From Devosiaceae bacterium (GTDB lineage Bacteria > Pseudomonadota > Alphaproteobacteria > Rhizobiales > Devosiaceae), in NCBI GenBank assembly GCA_021648585.1, contig JAKISM010000063.1, positions 1 through 12,391 of the forward strand: a stretch of DNA of 12,391 nt. Direction: 5' to 3'. The notes under the pieces are model-generated. The model was not told the DNA's origin. It made no database searches and saw only the letters and a list, made by a program, of their open reading frames with translations. Made by a program: the position numbers and the translations under genes. Below are positions 1 through 6,930 of this stretch, piece after piece (positions within the stretch are counted from its first letter, which is position 1; every line of letters starts with the position of its first letter).

Positions 1-131
1 AGCAAAACTTGCGTGAAGTTGTGGCGTTTCCAATGAACCAGCAAGCGCAAGACTTGCTGATGAATGCACCCTCAAGTGTAAGTGCCAGTCAGTTGCGTGA
101 GTTACATTTGCGTTTGAATTTGGATAGCTAA
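1..131 (+). CDS. aspS: Aspartyl-tRNA synthetase, C-terminal end (5' part outside window)
   Basis: Only the last 42 codons are visible (from base 3), ending in TAA at 129-131. The reading [18 protein letters not shown] followed by QLRELHLRL is the typical C-terminus of bacterial AspS, where the class II catalytic domain ends with an F-P-x-x-Q-x-A-Q-D-L-L-M-x-A-P segment and a final LRELH(I/L)R. The enzyme charges tRNA(Asp) with aspartate in the cytoplasm; in many alphaproteobacteria it is non-discriminating and also acylates tRNA(Asn), which cannot be judged from this fragment. No hairpin-plus-T-tract terminator is visible in the 79 bp before the next gene, so read-through into it is possible. 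Confidence 0.9.
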   Translation, partial: QNLREVVAFPMNQQAQDLLMNAPSSVSASQLRELHLRLNLDS

Positions 132-210
132 AGAATCTATAAAATTAGCACGCTGTTAAGTACTCATTGATAGGTTCTAAGTAAAGTTGAATGCTTAAGG
201 ATCTAATCGT

Positions 211-1833
211 GTGAAATCATTTTTTTCGAAGTTTGTACTGTTGTTTGGTGCTTTATTGGCATTTGCTCCAGTTCTTGGCGTAGATCTTTTTCTAGATGCT
301 TATATTCGTTCTGGATCTGATACGCGTTATCAGGACAGTGTGAATACCCTTAATAATACAAGTTTAAATGCGCTTAATGGCGCTCTTGTTGCTATTAAAA
401 AGGTGAGTAATGAAAGCCCTTCTCTATGCACGCCAACTTTTATTGCTAATGTTAAGAAACAGCTAATTGCAAATCATATGCTTGCACAAATGGTAGTTGA
501 AAACTCAGATAGGGTCCAATATTGCGATGGCTTTGGTGGTGAAACAAAATACTCAGTTCTATCCAATGAATTGCCAATTTCTAAAAATTCTGGAACAATT
601 AGCATTGTAAAAATTGAAAATATTGACGAGCCATTTATAAAAGTTTCTTATGCCATTAGCAATAAAAAAATAATATCTGCTTTTGTTCATGTTAGTTCAG
701 ATCTTTCAAAAATTTTACCAAGCAATATTGCTTCAGCTGCTTATTTAAGCGTCCGCTTATCAGATGGAACAAATATAATCTCTTCAGGAAATCTTTTGGA
801 TAATAAGAATATCTATACCACAGTGAAAGATCATTCTAATATTACCGTTACTTCCAACAATAATTCACACCTTATTCACTCTACACTGATCATACCCTTT
901 AACACCGTTCGTGCTGGATTTGCTGGCCTTTATACCGTACTCACAATTGTTGCTTTAGTGCTAGGGCTTGGTGTATTAATGCTGGTTATTTATATTTTTC
1001 GCAATACTAATTTTAATACATTCGATTTAGAGAAAGCGATTACAAAGGGTGAGTTTCAGCCTTATTACCAACCAGTTGTAAATTTGAAAACAGGGCAATT
1101 ACTTGGTTGTGAGGTGCTGGTTCGTTGGGTCAAAAAAGATGGAACAGTTCTTTCTCCCGGATTTTTTATAGATTTAGCTGAAAGCTCTGGCCTTGCCGTG
1201 CCAATGACAATAAAATTGATGGAGCAAGTTCGTGAAGACCTTAGTGAGTTAAGTAAACAGCAACCAGAATTAAAGATAGGTATAAATCTATTTGAGGGAC
1301 ACTTTAGAAATAGTATTATAGTTGATGATGTTAAGGCAATTTTCTCTGATTCTAATGTTTTGTTCAGCCAATTAGTTTTTGAAATAACTGAACGTCGCCC
1401 TTTAACAAACCAAATAGCAGTAGATGCTGTTGTTGGTGGATTACAAGCTTTGGGTTGTAAGCTTGCTTTAGATGATGCTGGTACAGGCTATTCAAACTTA
1501 GCTTATATGGAAAGGCTTGGCGTTGATATTATTAAAATAGATAGAGTTTTTGTAAATATGATAGGCAATGGCACATCAAATGTTCCAATACTTGATGGTT
1601 TAATATCTATGGCATTTGATTTGGATGCAGAAATTATTGCCGAAGGGATTGAAACTGAAGATCAAGCCGTATATTTACGGGCACGTGGTGTGGTGCAAGC
1701 GCAAGGGTTCTTATTTGCTCCTGCTCTAAAGAAAGATACATATATTGAACTTGCTCAGCAAATGAACAAGCCAGCAAAACCAAAATTGGCGAAAGTAGAA
1801 GATAATATAAAAACTAGCAAAAAAGCTGCTTAA
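211..1833 (+). CDS. Membrane-bound cyclic-di-GMP phosphodiesterase: CSS-like periplasmic domain plus EAL domain
   Basis: The 540-residue protein starts at GTG, with AAGGA at 197-201 as ribosome binding site. Predicted order: transmembrane helix ~7-29, periplasmic domain ~30-235, second transmembrane helix ~237-263, cytoplasmic EAL domain ~272-515, and a Lys-rich tail. The periplasmic part carries C73 (LCTP) and C105 (YCDGFG), spaced as in the CSS-motif sensor domain of E. coli PdeB/PdeC-type enzymes, where the two cysteines form a DsbA/DsbB-dependent disulfide; here the Ser-Ser after the second Cys is Asp-Gly. The EAL domain keeps the residues expected for hydrolysis of c-di-GMP to pGpG: E301 (signature reads EVL), N359, E391/E394 (EITE), D421-D422 (DDAGTGYS), K442 (KID), E478 (AEGIE) and Q498. 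No GGDEF domain is present. Activity and redox control are inferred from family knowledge. It seems to stand alone, its neighbours being housekeeping genes. Confidence 0.9.
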   Translation: MKSFFSKFVLLFGALLAFAPVLGVDLFLDAYIRSGSDTRYQDSVNTLNNTSLNALNGALVAIKKVSNESPSLCTPTFIANVKKQLIANHMLAQMVVENSDRVQYCDGFGGETKYSVLSNELPISKNSGTISIVKIENIDEPFIKVSYAISNKKIISAFVHVSSDLSKILPSNIASAAYLSVRLSDGTNIISSGNLLDNKNIYTTVKDHSNITVTSNNNSHLIHSTLIIPFNTVRAGFAGLYTVLTIVALVLGLGVLMLVIYIFRNTNFNTFDLEKAITKGEFQPYYQPVVNLKTGQLLGCEVLVRWVKKDGTVLSPGFFIDLAESSGLAVPMTIKLMEQVREDLSELSKQQPELKIGINLFEGHFRNSIIVDDVKAIFSDSNVLFSQLVFEITERRPLTNQIAVDAVVGGLQALGCKLALDDAGTGYSNLAYMERLGVDIIKIDRVFVNMIGNGTSNVPILDGLISMAFDLDAEIIAEGIETEDQAVYLRARGVVQAQGFLFAPALKKDTYIELAQQMNKPAKPKLAKVEDNIKTSKKAA

Positions 1834-1908
1834 TTTTTATTTTTTCTTCTAATTCATGAAATTACTAACATCTAAATGACTTATCTTTGTACTCTTAAAC
1901 AAAAACTT

Positions 1909-1937
1909 TTGTGTTGGAGGCATATCTAAGTTATAAA
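1909..1937 (+). promoter_or_regulatory. Possible sigma70-type promoter for the malic enzyme gene
   Basis: TTGTGT at 1909-1914 and TATAAA at 1932-1937 are separated by 17 bp. The -10 element is close to consensus; the -35 is weak (only TTG matches). Transcription would start near 1944 and leave a leader of about 37 nt before the GTG start at 1981. The rest of the 1834-1968 gap is AT-rich, with only a short ACAAAA/TTTTGT inverted repeat. I see no clear terminator for the EAL gene. Confidence 0.35.
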
Positions 1938-1970
1938 ATGGTGAGGAAATAATTTAAACAAATTATCAAT

Positions 1971-1974
1971 GGAG
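1971..1974 (+). promoter_or_regulatory. Ribosome binding site that decides the malic enzyme start
   Basis: GGAG at 1971-1974 sits 6 bases before the GTG at 1981. The upstream in-frame ATG at 1969 overlaps this site and has no Shine-Dalgarno of its own; the nearest purine run, GAGGA, is more than 20 bases away. The GTG start is therefore preferred. It gives an N-terminus [10 protein letters not shown] like that of rhizobial homologues as I recall them. Confidence 0.65.
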
Positions 1975-1980
1975 AGATAT

Positions 1981-4266
1981 GTGTCAAATAATGAAGAAGA
2001 CAAAAATAACGCAATGCGAGAAGCGGCGTTACATTTCCATCAATTCCCAAAACCCGGTAAAATTGAAATTGCCCCCATTAAGCCATTAGGCAATCAACGT
2101 GATCTTGCGCTTGCATATTCACCCGGAGTTGCCGCTCCATGTGAAGAAATTGCCAAAGACCCTGAAACAGCTGCCCTATATACTTCTCGTGCCAACCTAG
2201 TTGCAGTGATAACTAATGGCACAGCAGTGCTTGGCTTAGGCTCTATTGGGGCGCTTGCCTCAAAACCAGTTATGGAGGGCAAAGCAGTTCTTTTCAAAAA
2301 ATTTGCTGGCATTGACGCTATGGATATTGAAATTGATGAGTTAGATCCTCAAAAATTTATTGATATTGTTAGACCGTTAGAACCAACATTTGGCGGAATA
2401 AATCTAGAAGATATTAAAGCTCCTGAATGTTTTGAAATAGAAGAGCAGTTGCGCTCACAAATGAATATTCCAGTATTTCACGACGATCAGCACGGAACAG
2501 CCATCATTGTTGCAGCAGCCGTTCTTAATGGATTGAAATTAGCTAATAAGAAACTTGAGACAGTTAAAATTTGCACATCTGGTGCAGGAGCTGCGGCCAT
2601 TGCATGCCTTAATCTGTTAATTTCTCTTGGTGCAAAACGTGAGAATATTTGGGTCGCCGATAGAGATGGCTTGGTAACTACAACTCGCAAAGGCGCTAAA
2701 GATAAATGGCGTGATGTTTTTGCACAAAAAACTGACGCTACAACTTTAGCTGAAGTTTTACCGGGAGCTGATATTTTTATCGGGCTTAGCGCAGCAGGGG
2801 TTCTTAAGCCTGAAATGCTAAAGGAAATGGCAAAAAACCCGCTAATTATGGCTCTAGCAAACCCAACACCAGAAATAATGCCAGAATTGGCGCTAGAAGT
2901 GCGCCCAGATGCTATGGTTTGCACAGGGCGCTCTGATTATCCAAATCAGGTGAATAATGTTCTTTGCTTTCCATTTTTGTTTCGTGGTGCGCTTGATGTT
3001 GGTGCAACAGCAATAAATGAAGATATGAAAATGGCTGCAGTTGAAGCCATTGCACAATTAGCGCATGATCCAGCTCTTGAAGCCTCAAATACCGCAGATG
3101 GCTCAACATTTGGAGCAAATTACCTAATTCCTAATCCATTTGATCAAAGGCTTATTCTTAGGATTGCGCCAGCTGTTGCCAAAGCTGCAATGGATAGCGG
3201 TGTTGCGAAGCGCCCAATAAAAGATTTTAAGGTCTATCAAGATAGTCTAAATCGTTTTGTTTTTCGATCTGGCATGGTAATGAAGCCAATTATTGATCAG
3301 GCAAAAGATAAGGGACAGCGTATTGTTTTTTCAGATGGAGAAGATGAGCGTGTTTTGCGTGCCACTCAGGTTATTCTTGAGGATAGTATAGCAAAGCCAA
3401 TTCTTATTGGTCGCCCAGAAGTGATTGCTCAACGGATTGAGCGTTTTGGCTTAACATTGAAACCTGATGTTGATTTTGAAATTATAAACCCTGAAAAAGA
3501 TGCTCGATATCGTGAGTATGTGTCTGAGTTTCATGGTTTAGTTGGCCGTATGGGAGTAACTCCTGAAACTGCAAGAACGATTGTTCGCACAAATACTACA
3601 GTAATTGCGGCTCTTGCCGTAAAACGTGGTGATGCAGATGGTATGATATGCGGGTTACAAGGGCGCTATATCAAGCATGTTCGTGATATTAAGTCGATAA
3701 TAGGTATGCTTGATAATGTTAGTGATGTTTCTGCTCTTTCGATGTTGATTATGCCAAAGGGTGTGTTTTTCTTGGCAGATACTCACGTAACTGTTAATCC
3801 GTCTGCTGATGAGATTGTTGAAATTGCGCTTGAGGCTCGTGATCACTTAAGGAGGTTTAATATTGAAGCTAGAGCATCATTGCTTTCATTTTCAAATTTT
3901 GGCTCTCGTGATAGCGAAAGCTCACAAAAAATGCGATCAGCATATAAAAAGCTCAAAGAGATAGCTCCAGATTTAATCATTGAAGGTGAGATGCAAGGGG
4001 ATTTGGCTCTTAATGAAGAATTGCGTGAGCGTTATACTGGGCAATCTATCCTAAAAGGGCCCGCAAATCTTTTGATTTTCCCAAATCTTGATAGTGCAAA
4101 TCTTTCTATGACACTTCTAAAAGAAGTTACAAAATCACTATTAGTTGGACCAATCTTAATGGGAACGTGCAAACCAGCGCATATTCTTGTGCCATCAGCA
4201 ACTTCTCGTGGGGTTGTTAATGCAGCCGCAATTGCAGCCACTCAGGCATTAACCCAAAAGAGCTAG
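1981..4266 (+). CDS. maeB: NAD(P)-dependent malic enzyme with C-terminal phosphotransacetylase-like domain (MaeB type)
   Basis: Oxidative decarboxylation of malate to pyruvate, CO2 and NAD(P)H in the cytoplasm. The preferred GTG start gives 761 residues, the usual length of hybrid malic enzymes; ATG 1969 would add four. Numbered from ATG 1969: malic N-terminal domain ~20-170 with [11 protein letters not shown] (Y50, likely proton donor), [10 protein letters not shown] (K105, likely general base), [13 protein letters not shown] and FHDDQHGT (acidic metal ligands); NAD(P)-binding domain ~170-400 with GAGAAA at 205-210; PTA_PTB-like domain ~430-760 starting at [12 protein letters not shown]. Cofactor choice cannot be read safely; rhizobia have both NAD (Dme) and NADP (Tme) forms of this architecture. 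By my alignment from memory, the Ser-Arg and Asp that catalyse acetyl transfer in true Pta are missing near the C-terminus, which fits a regulatory, acetyl-CoA-sensing domain. The stop codon lies 4 bp from the convergent amn stop. Confidence 0.95.
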   Translation: MSNNEEDKNNAMREAALHFHQFPKPGKIEIAPIKPLGNQRDLALAYSPGVAAPCEEIAKDPETAALYTSRANLVAVITNGTAVLGLGSIGALASKPVMEGKAVLFKKFAGIDAMDIEIDELDPQKFIDIVRPLEPTFGGINLEDIKAPECFEIEEQLRSQMNIPVFHDDQHGTAIIVAAAVLNGLKLANKKLETVKICTSGAGAAAIACLNLLISLGAKRENIWVADRDGLVTTTRKGAKDKWRDVFAQKTDATTLAEVLPGADIFIGLSAAGVLKPEMLKEMAKNPLIMALANPTPEIMPELALEVRPDAMVCTGRSDYPNQVNNVLCFPFLFRGALDVGATAINEDMKMAAVEAIAQLAHDPALEASNTADGSTFGANYLIPNPFDQRLILRIAPAVAKAAMDSGVAKRPIKDFKVYQDSLNRFVFRSGMVMKPIIDQAKDKGQRIVFSDGEDERVLRATQVILEDSIAKPILIGRPEVIAQRIERFGLTLKPDVDFEIINPEKDARYREYVSEFHGLVGRMGVTPETARTIVRTNTTVIAALAVKRGDADGMICGLQGRYIKHVRDIKSIIGMLDNVSDVSALSMLIMPKGVFFLADTHVTVNPSADEIVEIALEARDHLRRFNIEARASLLSFSNFGSRDSESSQKMRSAYKKLKEIAPDLIIEGEMQGDLALNEELRERYTGQSILKGPANLLIFPNLDSANLSMTLLKEVTKSLLVGPILMGTCKPAHILVPSATSRGVVNAAAIAATQALTQKS

Positions 4267-4270
4267 TTAA

Positions 4271-5746
4271 CTACTGGAAAGCAGTTTCAGCAAATGAGCG
4301 AAGTTTACGTGAGTGAATTTTCTCTGCTGGCTGCTCTCTAAGTATTTCCATAGCCTTGAGGCCAATTAGCAAATGTCTCTTTACTTGAGTTGAGTAAAAT
4401 TCTGACGCCATGCCCGGTAATTTAATTTCACCATGTAGCGGTTTATCTGAAACGCATAATAAAGTTCCATAGGGCACACGAAAGCGAAAACCATTAGCGG
4501 CGATTGTTGCGCTTTCCATATCAAGCGCAATGGCTCTTGATTGGCTCAAACGTCTAGTAACCTCAATTTGATCTCGTAACTCCCAGTTACGGTTATCAAA
4601 TGTCGCAACAGTTCCCGTTCTCATAACTCGCTTCATTTCTAACCCTTCAAGTTGGGTTATTTCCGCAACGGCTTGCTCTAAGGCAACTTGCACTTCAGCT
4701 AGAGCTGGAATTGGTACCGATAACGGTAGATCAGCATCTAATACGTGATCTTCCCTTACATAGGCGTGCGCTAGGACATAATCTCCAAGTTCTTGAGTGC
4801 TACGAAGGCCAGCACAATGACCAAGCATAAGCCAAGCGTGAGGGCGTAAAACTGCAATATGATCAGTAATGGTCTTGGCGTTTGAAGGGCCAACTCCAAT
4901 ATTGACCATAGTAATCCCACGCTTCTTGCCAGTTGTAAGGTGATAGGCTGGCATTTGCGGGTTACGAGGCGGTGCTTTACCAGAAGTTCCACCTCCCAAA
5001 CGTTTATTTAAGGTGATAACATTTCCGGGCTCAACAAAACTGTCATAATCTTCATGTCCGTCTGCCATATATTGTTTTGCAATGCGGCAAAACTCATCAA
5101 TATAAAACGCATAATTTGTGAAAATTACAAAGTTTTGAAAAGAATTTGGAGCGGTAGCCGTGTAATGAGCTAGGCGATGTAGTGAATAATCAATGCGAGG
5201 AGCTAGAAAAGCTGATAAAGGAAACGCTTCGCCTTTTTGTGTTATATGTGTGCCGTTCACGATTTCATCATCGGTATTGTTCAAATCGGGCACATCAAAC
5301 AGATCACGCAGTGGTATTTTTATATTAGAAATAGCCGCAACATCGATATTTTGTGAAGCGTCTAGCACATAATGCAATGGAATTGGAGTATCCGATTCGC
5401 TTATTTCTATTGTGCCGCCATTATTTTTTAATATTAAAGAAAATTGCTCGAGCAAGTAATATTTGAAAAAATCAGGATCAGTTAAAGTTGTCTTATAAGT
5501 ACCCGGACTATGTAAGAACCCATAAGGCAAACGAGAATCAACTTTTTTATGAGTATCAGAAACAACTTCAACCTGTGGGTAAGTGGCACGGACCTTACCC
5601 TTTGGAATTTCGCCTTTAGTCAAGCTGATTAATTGATCACGTATAAAATTCTTGTTACGCAAATAAATTTTTTGCACATATTCCCAAGCTTTAACGGGAT
5701 CACTAAAGGATTTCTTTTTAATTTGGGGGGGGTAAATTATTTTCAT
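4271..5746 (-). CDS. amn: AMP nucleosidase
   Basis: Hydrolyses AMP to adenine and ribose 5-phosphate, helping to set the purine nucleotide pool; the E. coli enzyme is activated by ATP and inhibited by phosphate. The 491-residue length matches the family. Domains: N-terminal AMP nucleosidase domain ~12-185 (YGFLHSPGTY, APRIDYSLHRLAHYTAT) and C-terminal nucleoside-phosphorylase fold ~278-470, with TMVNIGVGPSNAKTITDHI, GHCAGLR, LDMESATIA (base/ribose contact, E411) and CVSDKPLHGEIK (catalytic-type Asp434). The only plausible start is ATG at 5746: an in-frame TAG abuts it upstream and no further Met occurs near the N-terminus. No Shine-Dalgarno is visible (upstream reads TCTTGTTAG). Codons 5-8 contain eight consecutive C. 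The minus-strand leader has an isolated TATATAT stretch but no convincing -35. It converges on the malic enzyme gene with no room for a terminator between them. Confidence 0.93.
   Translation of the reverse strand: MKIIYPPQIKKKSFSDPVKAWEYVQKIYLRNKNFIRDQLISLTKGEIPKGKVRATYPQVEVVSDTHKKVDSRLPYGFLHSPGTYKTTLTDPDFFKYYLLEQFSLILKNNGGTIEISESDTPIPLHYVLDASQNIDVAAISNIKIPLRDLFDVPDLNNTDDEIVNGTHITQKGEAFPLSAFLAPRIDYSLHRLAHYTATAPNSFQNFVIFTNYAFYIDEFCRIAKQYMADGHEDYDSFVEPGNVITLNKRLGGGTSGKAPPRNPQMPAYHLTTGKKRGITMVNIGVGPSNAKTITDHIAVLRPHAWLMLGHCAGLRSTQELGDYVLAHAYVREDHVLDADLPLSVPIPALAEVQVALEQAVAEITQLEGLEMKRVMRTGTVATFDNRNWELRDQIEVTRRLSQSRAIALDMESATIAANGFRFRVPYGTLLCVSDKPLHGEIKLPGMASEFYSTQVKRHLLIGLKAMEILREQPAEKIHSRKLRSFAETAFQ
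5725..5732 (-). repeat. Run of eight C at the 5' end of amn
   Basis: Eight G on the plus strand, i.e. C8 on the coding strand, spans codons 5-8 of amn (TAC CCC CCC CAA), about 14 bases after the ATG. Gain or loss of one base would put the only recognised start codon out of frame. It is the longest G/C homopolymer I noticed in an AT-rich window. It could be a slippage-prone tract, a sequencing-sensitive site, or simply two Pro codons. Confidence 0.9.
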
Positions 5747-5864
5747 CTAACAAGAATGACAGGTAAAAACATAAATGGCAACAAATTTGAATATATAGAA
5801 AACTATCACATTGTTGTGAGCCCCCTTTTTTTGCCAATATTTATACCTATCTCAAACATGTACC

Positions 5865-5984
5865 TAAATTCTTGTGTTGTCCCATGCAAGGATTAGGTAA
5901 AACACAACTGCCAATCCCCCCTAAGCCCTCAAAAGGGTGGCAGGATGTTTATGGATCGCAAGGAAATCCTTGCGATCCATTTTT
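5865..5984 (+). ncRNA. Candidate small regulatory RNA with three hairpins and its own terminator
   Basis: No protein gene is supported on the plus strand of this 263-bp gap, yet it ends in a strong plus-strand terminator. Three structures follow one another. Hairpin 1 pairs TTGTGTT (5872-5878) with AACACAA (5901-5907). Hairpin 2 pairs CTGCCA (5908-5913) with TGGCAG (5938-5943), enclosing CCCT/AGGG (5926-5929 with 5934-5937) and an unpaired segment ATCCCCCCTAAG (5914-5925). Hairpin 3 is the terminator at 5951-5980. This layout, with a C-rich exposed segment that could pair with G-rich ribosome binding sites, is typical of trans-acting sRNAs in alphaproteobacteria. The 5' end is uncertain: CTAAAT at 5864-5869 resembles a -10 but has no good -35. 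Alternatively the hairpins may belong to the 3' end of the minus-strand transporter mRNA: hairpin 2 on that strand is followed by TTGTGTTTT. I could not assign a known family. Confidence 0.45.
5951..5984 (+). terminator. Strong intrinsic terminator, plus strand
   Basis: A perfect 14-bp stem, ATGGATCGCAAGGA (5951-5964) with TCCTTGCGATCCAT (5967-5980), has a 2-base nominal loop and is followed by TTTT then AT. On the minus strand the stem is followed by AAACATCC with no T-tract, so it is directional and cannot end the 6010-6774 gene efficiently. The nearest plus-strand protein gene ends about 1.7 kb upstream, behind the whole antisense amn gene, which is why a small RNA is inferred. Confidence 0.85.
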
Positions 5985-6009
5985 ATATTCCAGAAATCAT
6001 ATTGAATAG

Positions 6010-6774
6010 CTATTTATAAGCCTGAAAGAAAAATACAATAACTAACACAACACCATAAATAATAATGCTAGAGCGCAAAATTTTAGCAGGGATTAAATGA
6101 GCGAATTTAGCTGCAATATATCCTCCAATTAGAGTGCCAACAAAAGCGATTAATCCTTCTTGCCAAGCGATTGAATCTGACCAGACAAATCTTATCACGG
6201 CAATGAATGCAACAATCGCTGAAAGAAGTAATTTTAATCCATTCATTGAATGAATATCTTTCATGCCAGCAAGGGCAAAAAACGCAAGCAAAATAATACC
6301 TAAGCCAGCATTAAAAAACCCACCATATAGACAAATTAAAGTAAGTAATATTAGTAGGATAATATATGCAAAAAGACTTGAGTTTTTTGTTTTGCTTGAA
6401 CTTGAAGAAATCCACGAATTAATTTTGTTGCCAAAGGCAAACAAGAAAACCGCCAGCGCCATTAAATATGGCACTACAATGCTAAATTGTGCGTCTGTTA
6501 CCCTAAGTAAAAGCTCAGCCCCAAGAAACCCACCAATTAAGGCAACGCTAATATAGGGAACTAGCATTGCTTTATGCTTTTTTATATCAGACCAAAAACC
6601 AATAGCGCCGCTAATATATCCGGGTAAAGAGGCAAATGTATTAGTTGCATTGGCCATAACTGGCGGCACTCCAGCAAGCAATAATGCTGGAAATAAAATA
6701 AATGAGCCACCCCCAGCAAGTGAGTTTATCGCTCCAGCCAATATTCCAGCACCTAGTAAAAGTATAATTTCCAT
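6010..6774 (-). CDS. TauE/SafE-family membrane transporter (sulfite/organosulfonate exporter family, substrate unknown)
   Basis: Integral inner-membrane protein of 254 residues, nearly all hydrophobic, with about seven or eight predicted helices in two related halves. The first half carries the family signature NSLAGGGSFILFPALLLAGVPP with NATNT (residues 17-45); the second carries GGFFNAGLGIILLAFFALAG (151-170) followed by NGLKLLLS. Members export sulfite, taurine-derived sulfonates or related anions, but most are uncharacterised and no neighbour points to a substrate. Start choice: ATG at 6774 has GAGGG (6779-6783 on the plus strand) four bases upstream and begins MEIILLLGAG, the usual family N-terminus. 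An ATG 24 bases further upstream (6798) lacks such a site and lies about at the predicted transcription start. Its 3' end is 25 bp from the terminator hairpin, which points the other way. Confidence 0.88.
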   Translation of the reverse strand: MEIILLLGAGILAGAINSLAGGGSFILFPALLLAGVPPVMANATNTFASLPGYISGAIGFWSDIKKHKAMLVPYISVALIGGFLGAELLLRVTDAQFSIVVPYLMALAVFLFAFGNKINSWISSSSSKTKNSSLFAYIILLILLTLICLYGGFFNAGLGIILLAFFALAGMKDIHSMNGLKLLLSAIVAFIAVIRFVWSDSIAWQEGLIAFVGTLIGGYIAAKFAHLIPAKILRSSIIIYGVVLVIVFFFQAYK

Positions 6775-6798
6775 ATTTCCCTCAATAAAACATATCAA

Positions 6799-6828
6799 AT
6801 ATAGAACTTATGTTGGCTTATTTGTCCA
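6799..6828 (-). promoter_or_regulatory. Possible promoter for the TauE/SafE gene
   Basis: On the minus strand TGGACA (6823-6828) and CTATAT (6799-6804) are separated by 18 bp; CTATAT is the common alphaproteobacterial -10. Transcription would begin near 6792, just inside the longer possible reading frame, which supports translation from 6774. Spacing is slightly long and the assignment rests on eye only. Confidence 0.35.
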
Positions 6829-6864
6829 ATTAAAATCTATTATGCTGTCATAATAATTATGTTC

Positions 6865-6893
6865 TTTCAATTTTCGTTGAAATACTCTATATT
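6865..6893 (+). promoter_or_regulatory. Weak promoter candidate with overlapping inverted repeat upstream of the GST gene
   Basis: TATATT at 6888-6893 could be a -10 element. The -35 position, 17 bp upstream, falls on TTTCAA (6865-6870), a poor match that is one arm of the inverted repeat TTTCAA-N6-TTGAAA (6865-6882). Such a repeat over a -35 region could be an operator. Transcription would start near 6900, upstream of the preferred GST start at 6931. In AT-rich DNA a 6-bp inverted repeat also arises readily by chance. Confidence 0.25.
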
Positions 6894-6930
6894 AGAAATA
6901 ACTAATATGCATTTCGCAAACGAGGTAAAA

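Noticed and set aside
1899..1912. ACAAAA/TTTTGT hairpin after the EAL gene as a terminator
   Set aside because: The stem is 6 bp of mostly A-T pairs and no T-tract follows it.
2487..2924. 145-codon minus-strand open frame inside the malic enzyme gene
   Set aside because: Fully antisense to a well-conserved coding region, with low-complexity Ala/Ser-rich composition typical of a shadow frame.
5806..5819. TCACA-TTGT-TGTGA inverted repeat upstream of amn and of the candidate sRNA
   Set aside because: The half-sites are in the opposite order to a CRP/FNR site (TGTGA-N6-TCACA) and the stem is only 5 bp; no T-tract follows directly, so it is neither a convincing operator nor a terminator.
5633..5896. 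87-codon plus-strand open frame spanning the amn start and the following gap
   Set aside because: About half lies antisense to amn, it has no ribosome binding site or recognisable protein features, and the non-coding half fits RNA structure better.
6859..6930. 24-residue N-terminal extension of the GST from ATG 6859
   Set aside because: No ribosome binding site, overlaps the probable promoter, and does not fit the YfcG N-terminus; ATG 6931 has GAGG at proper spacing.
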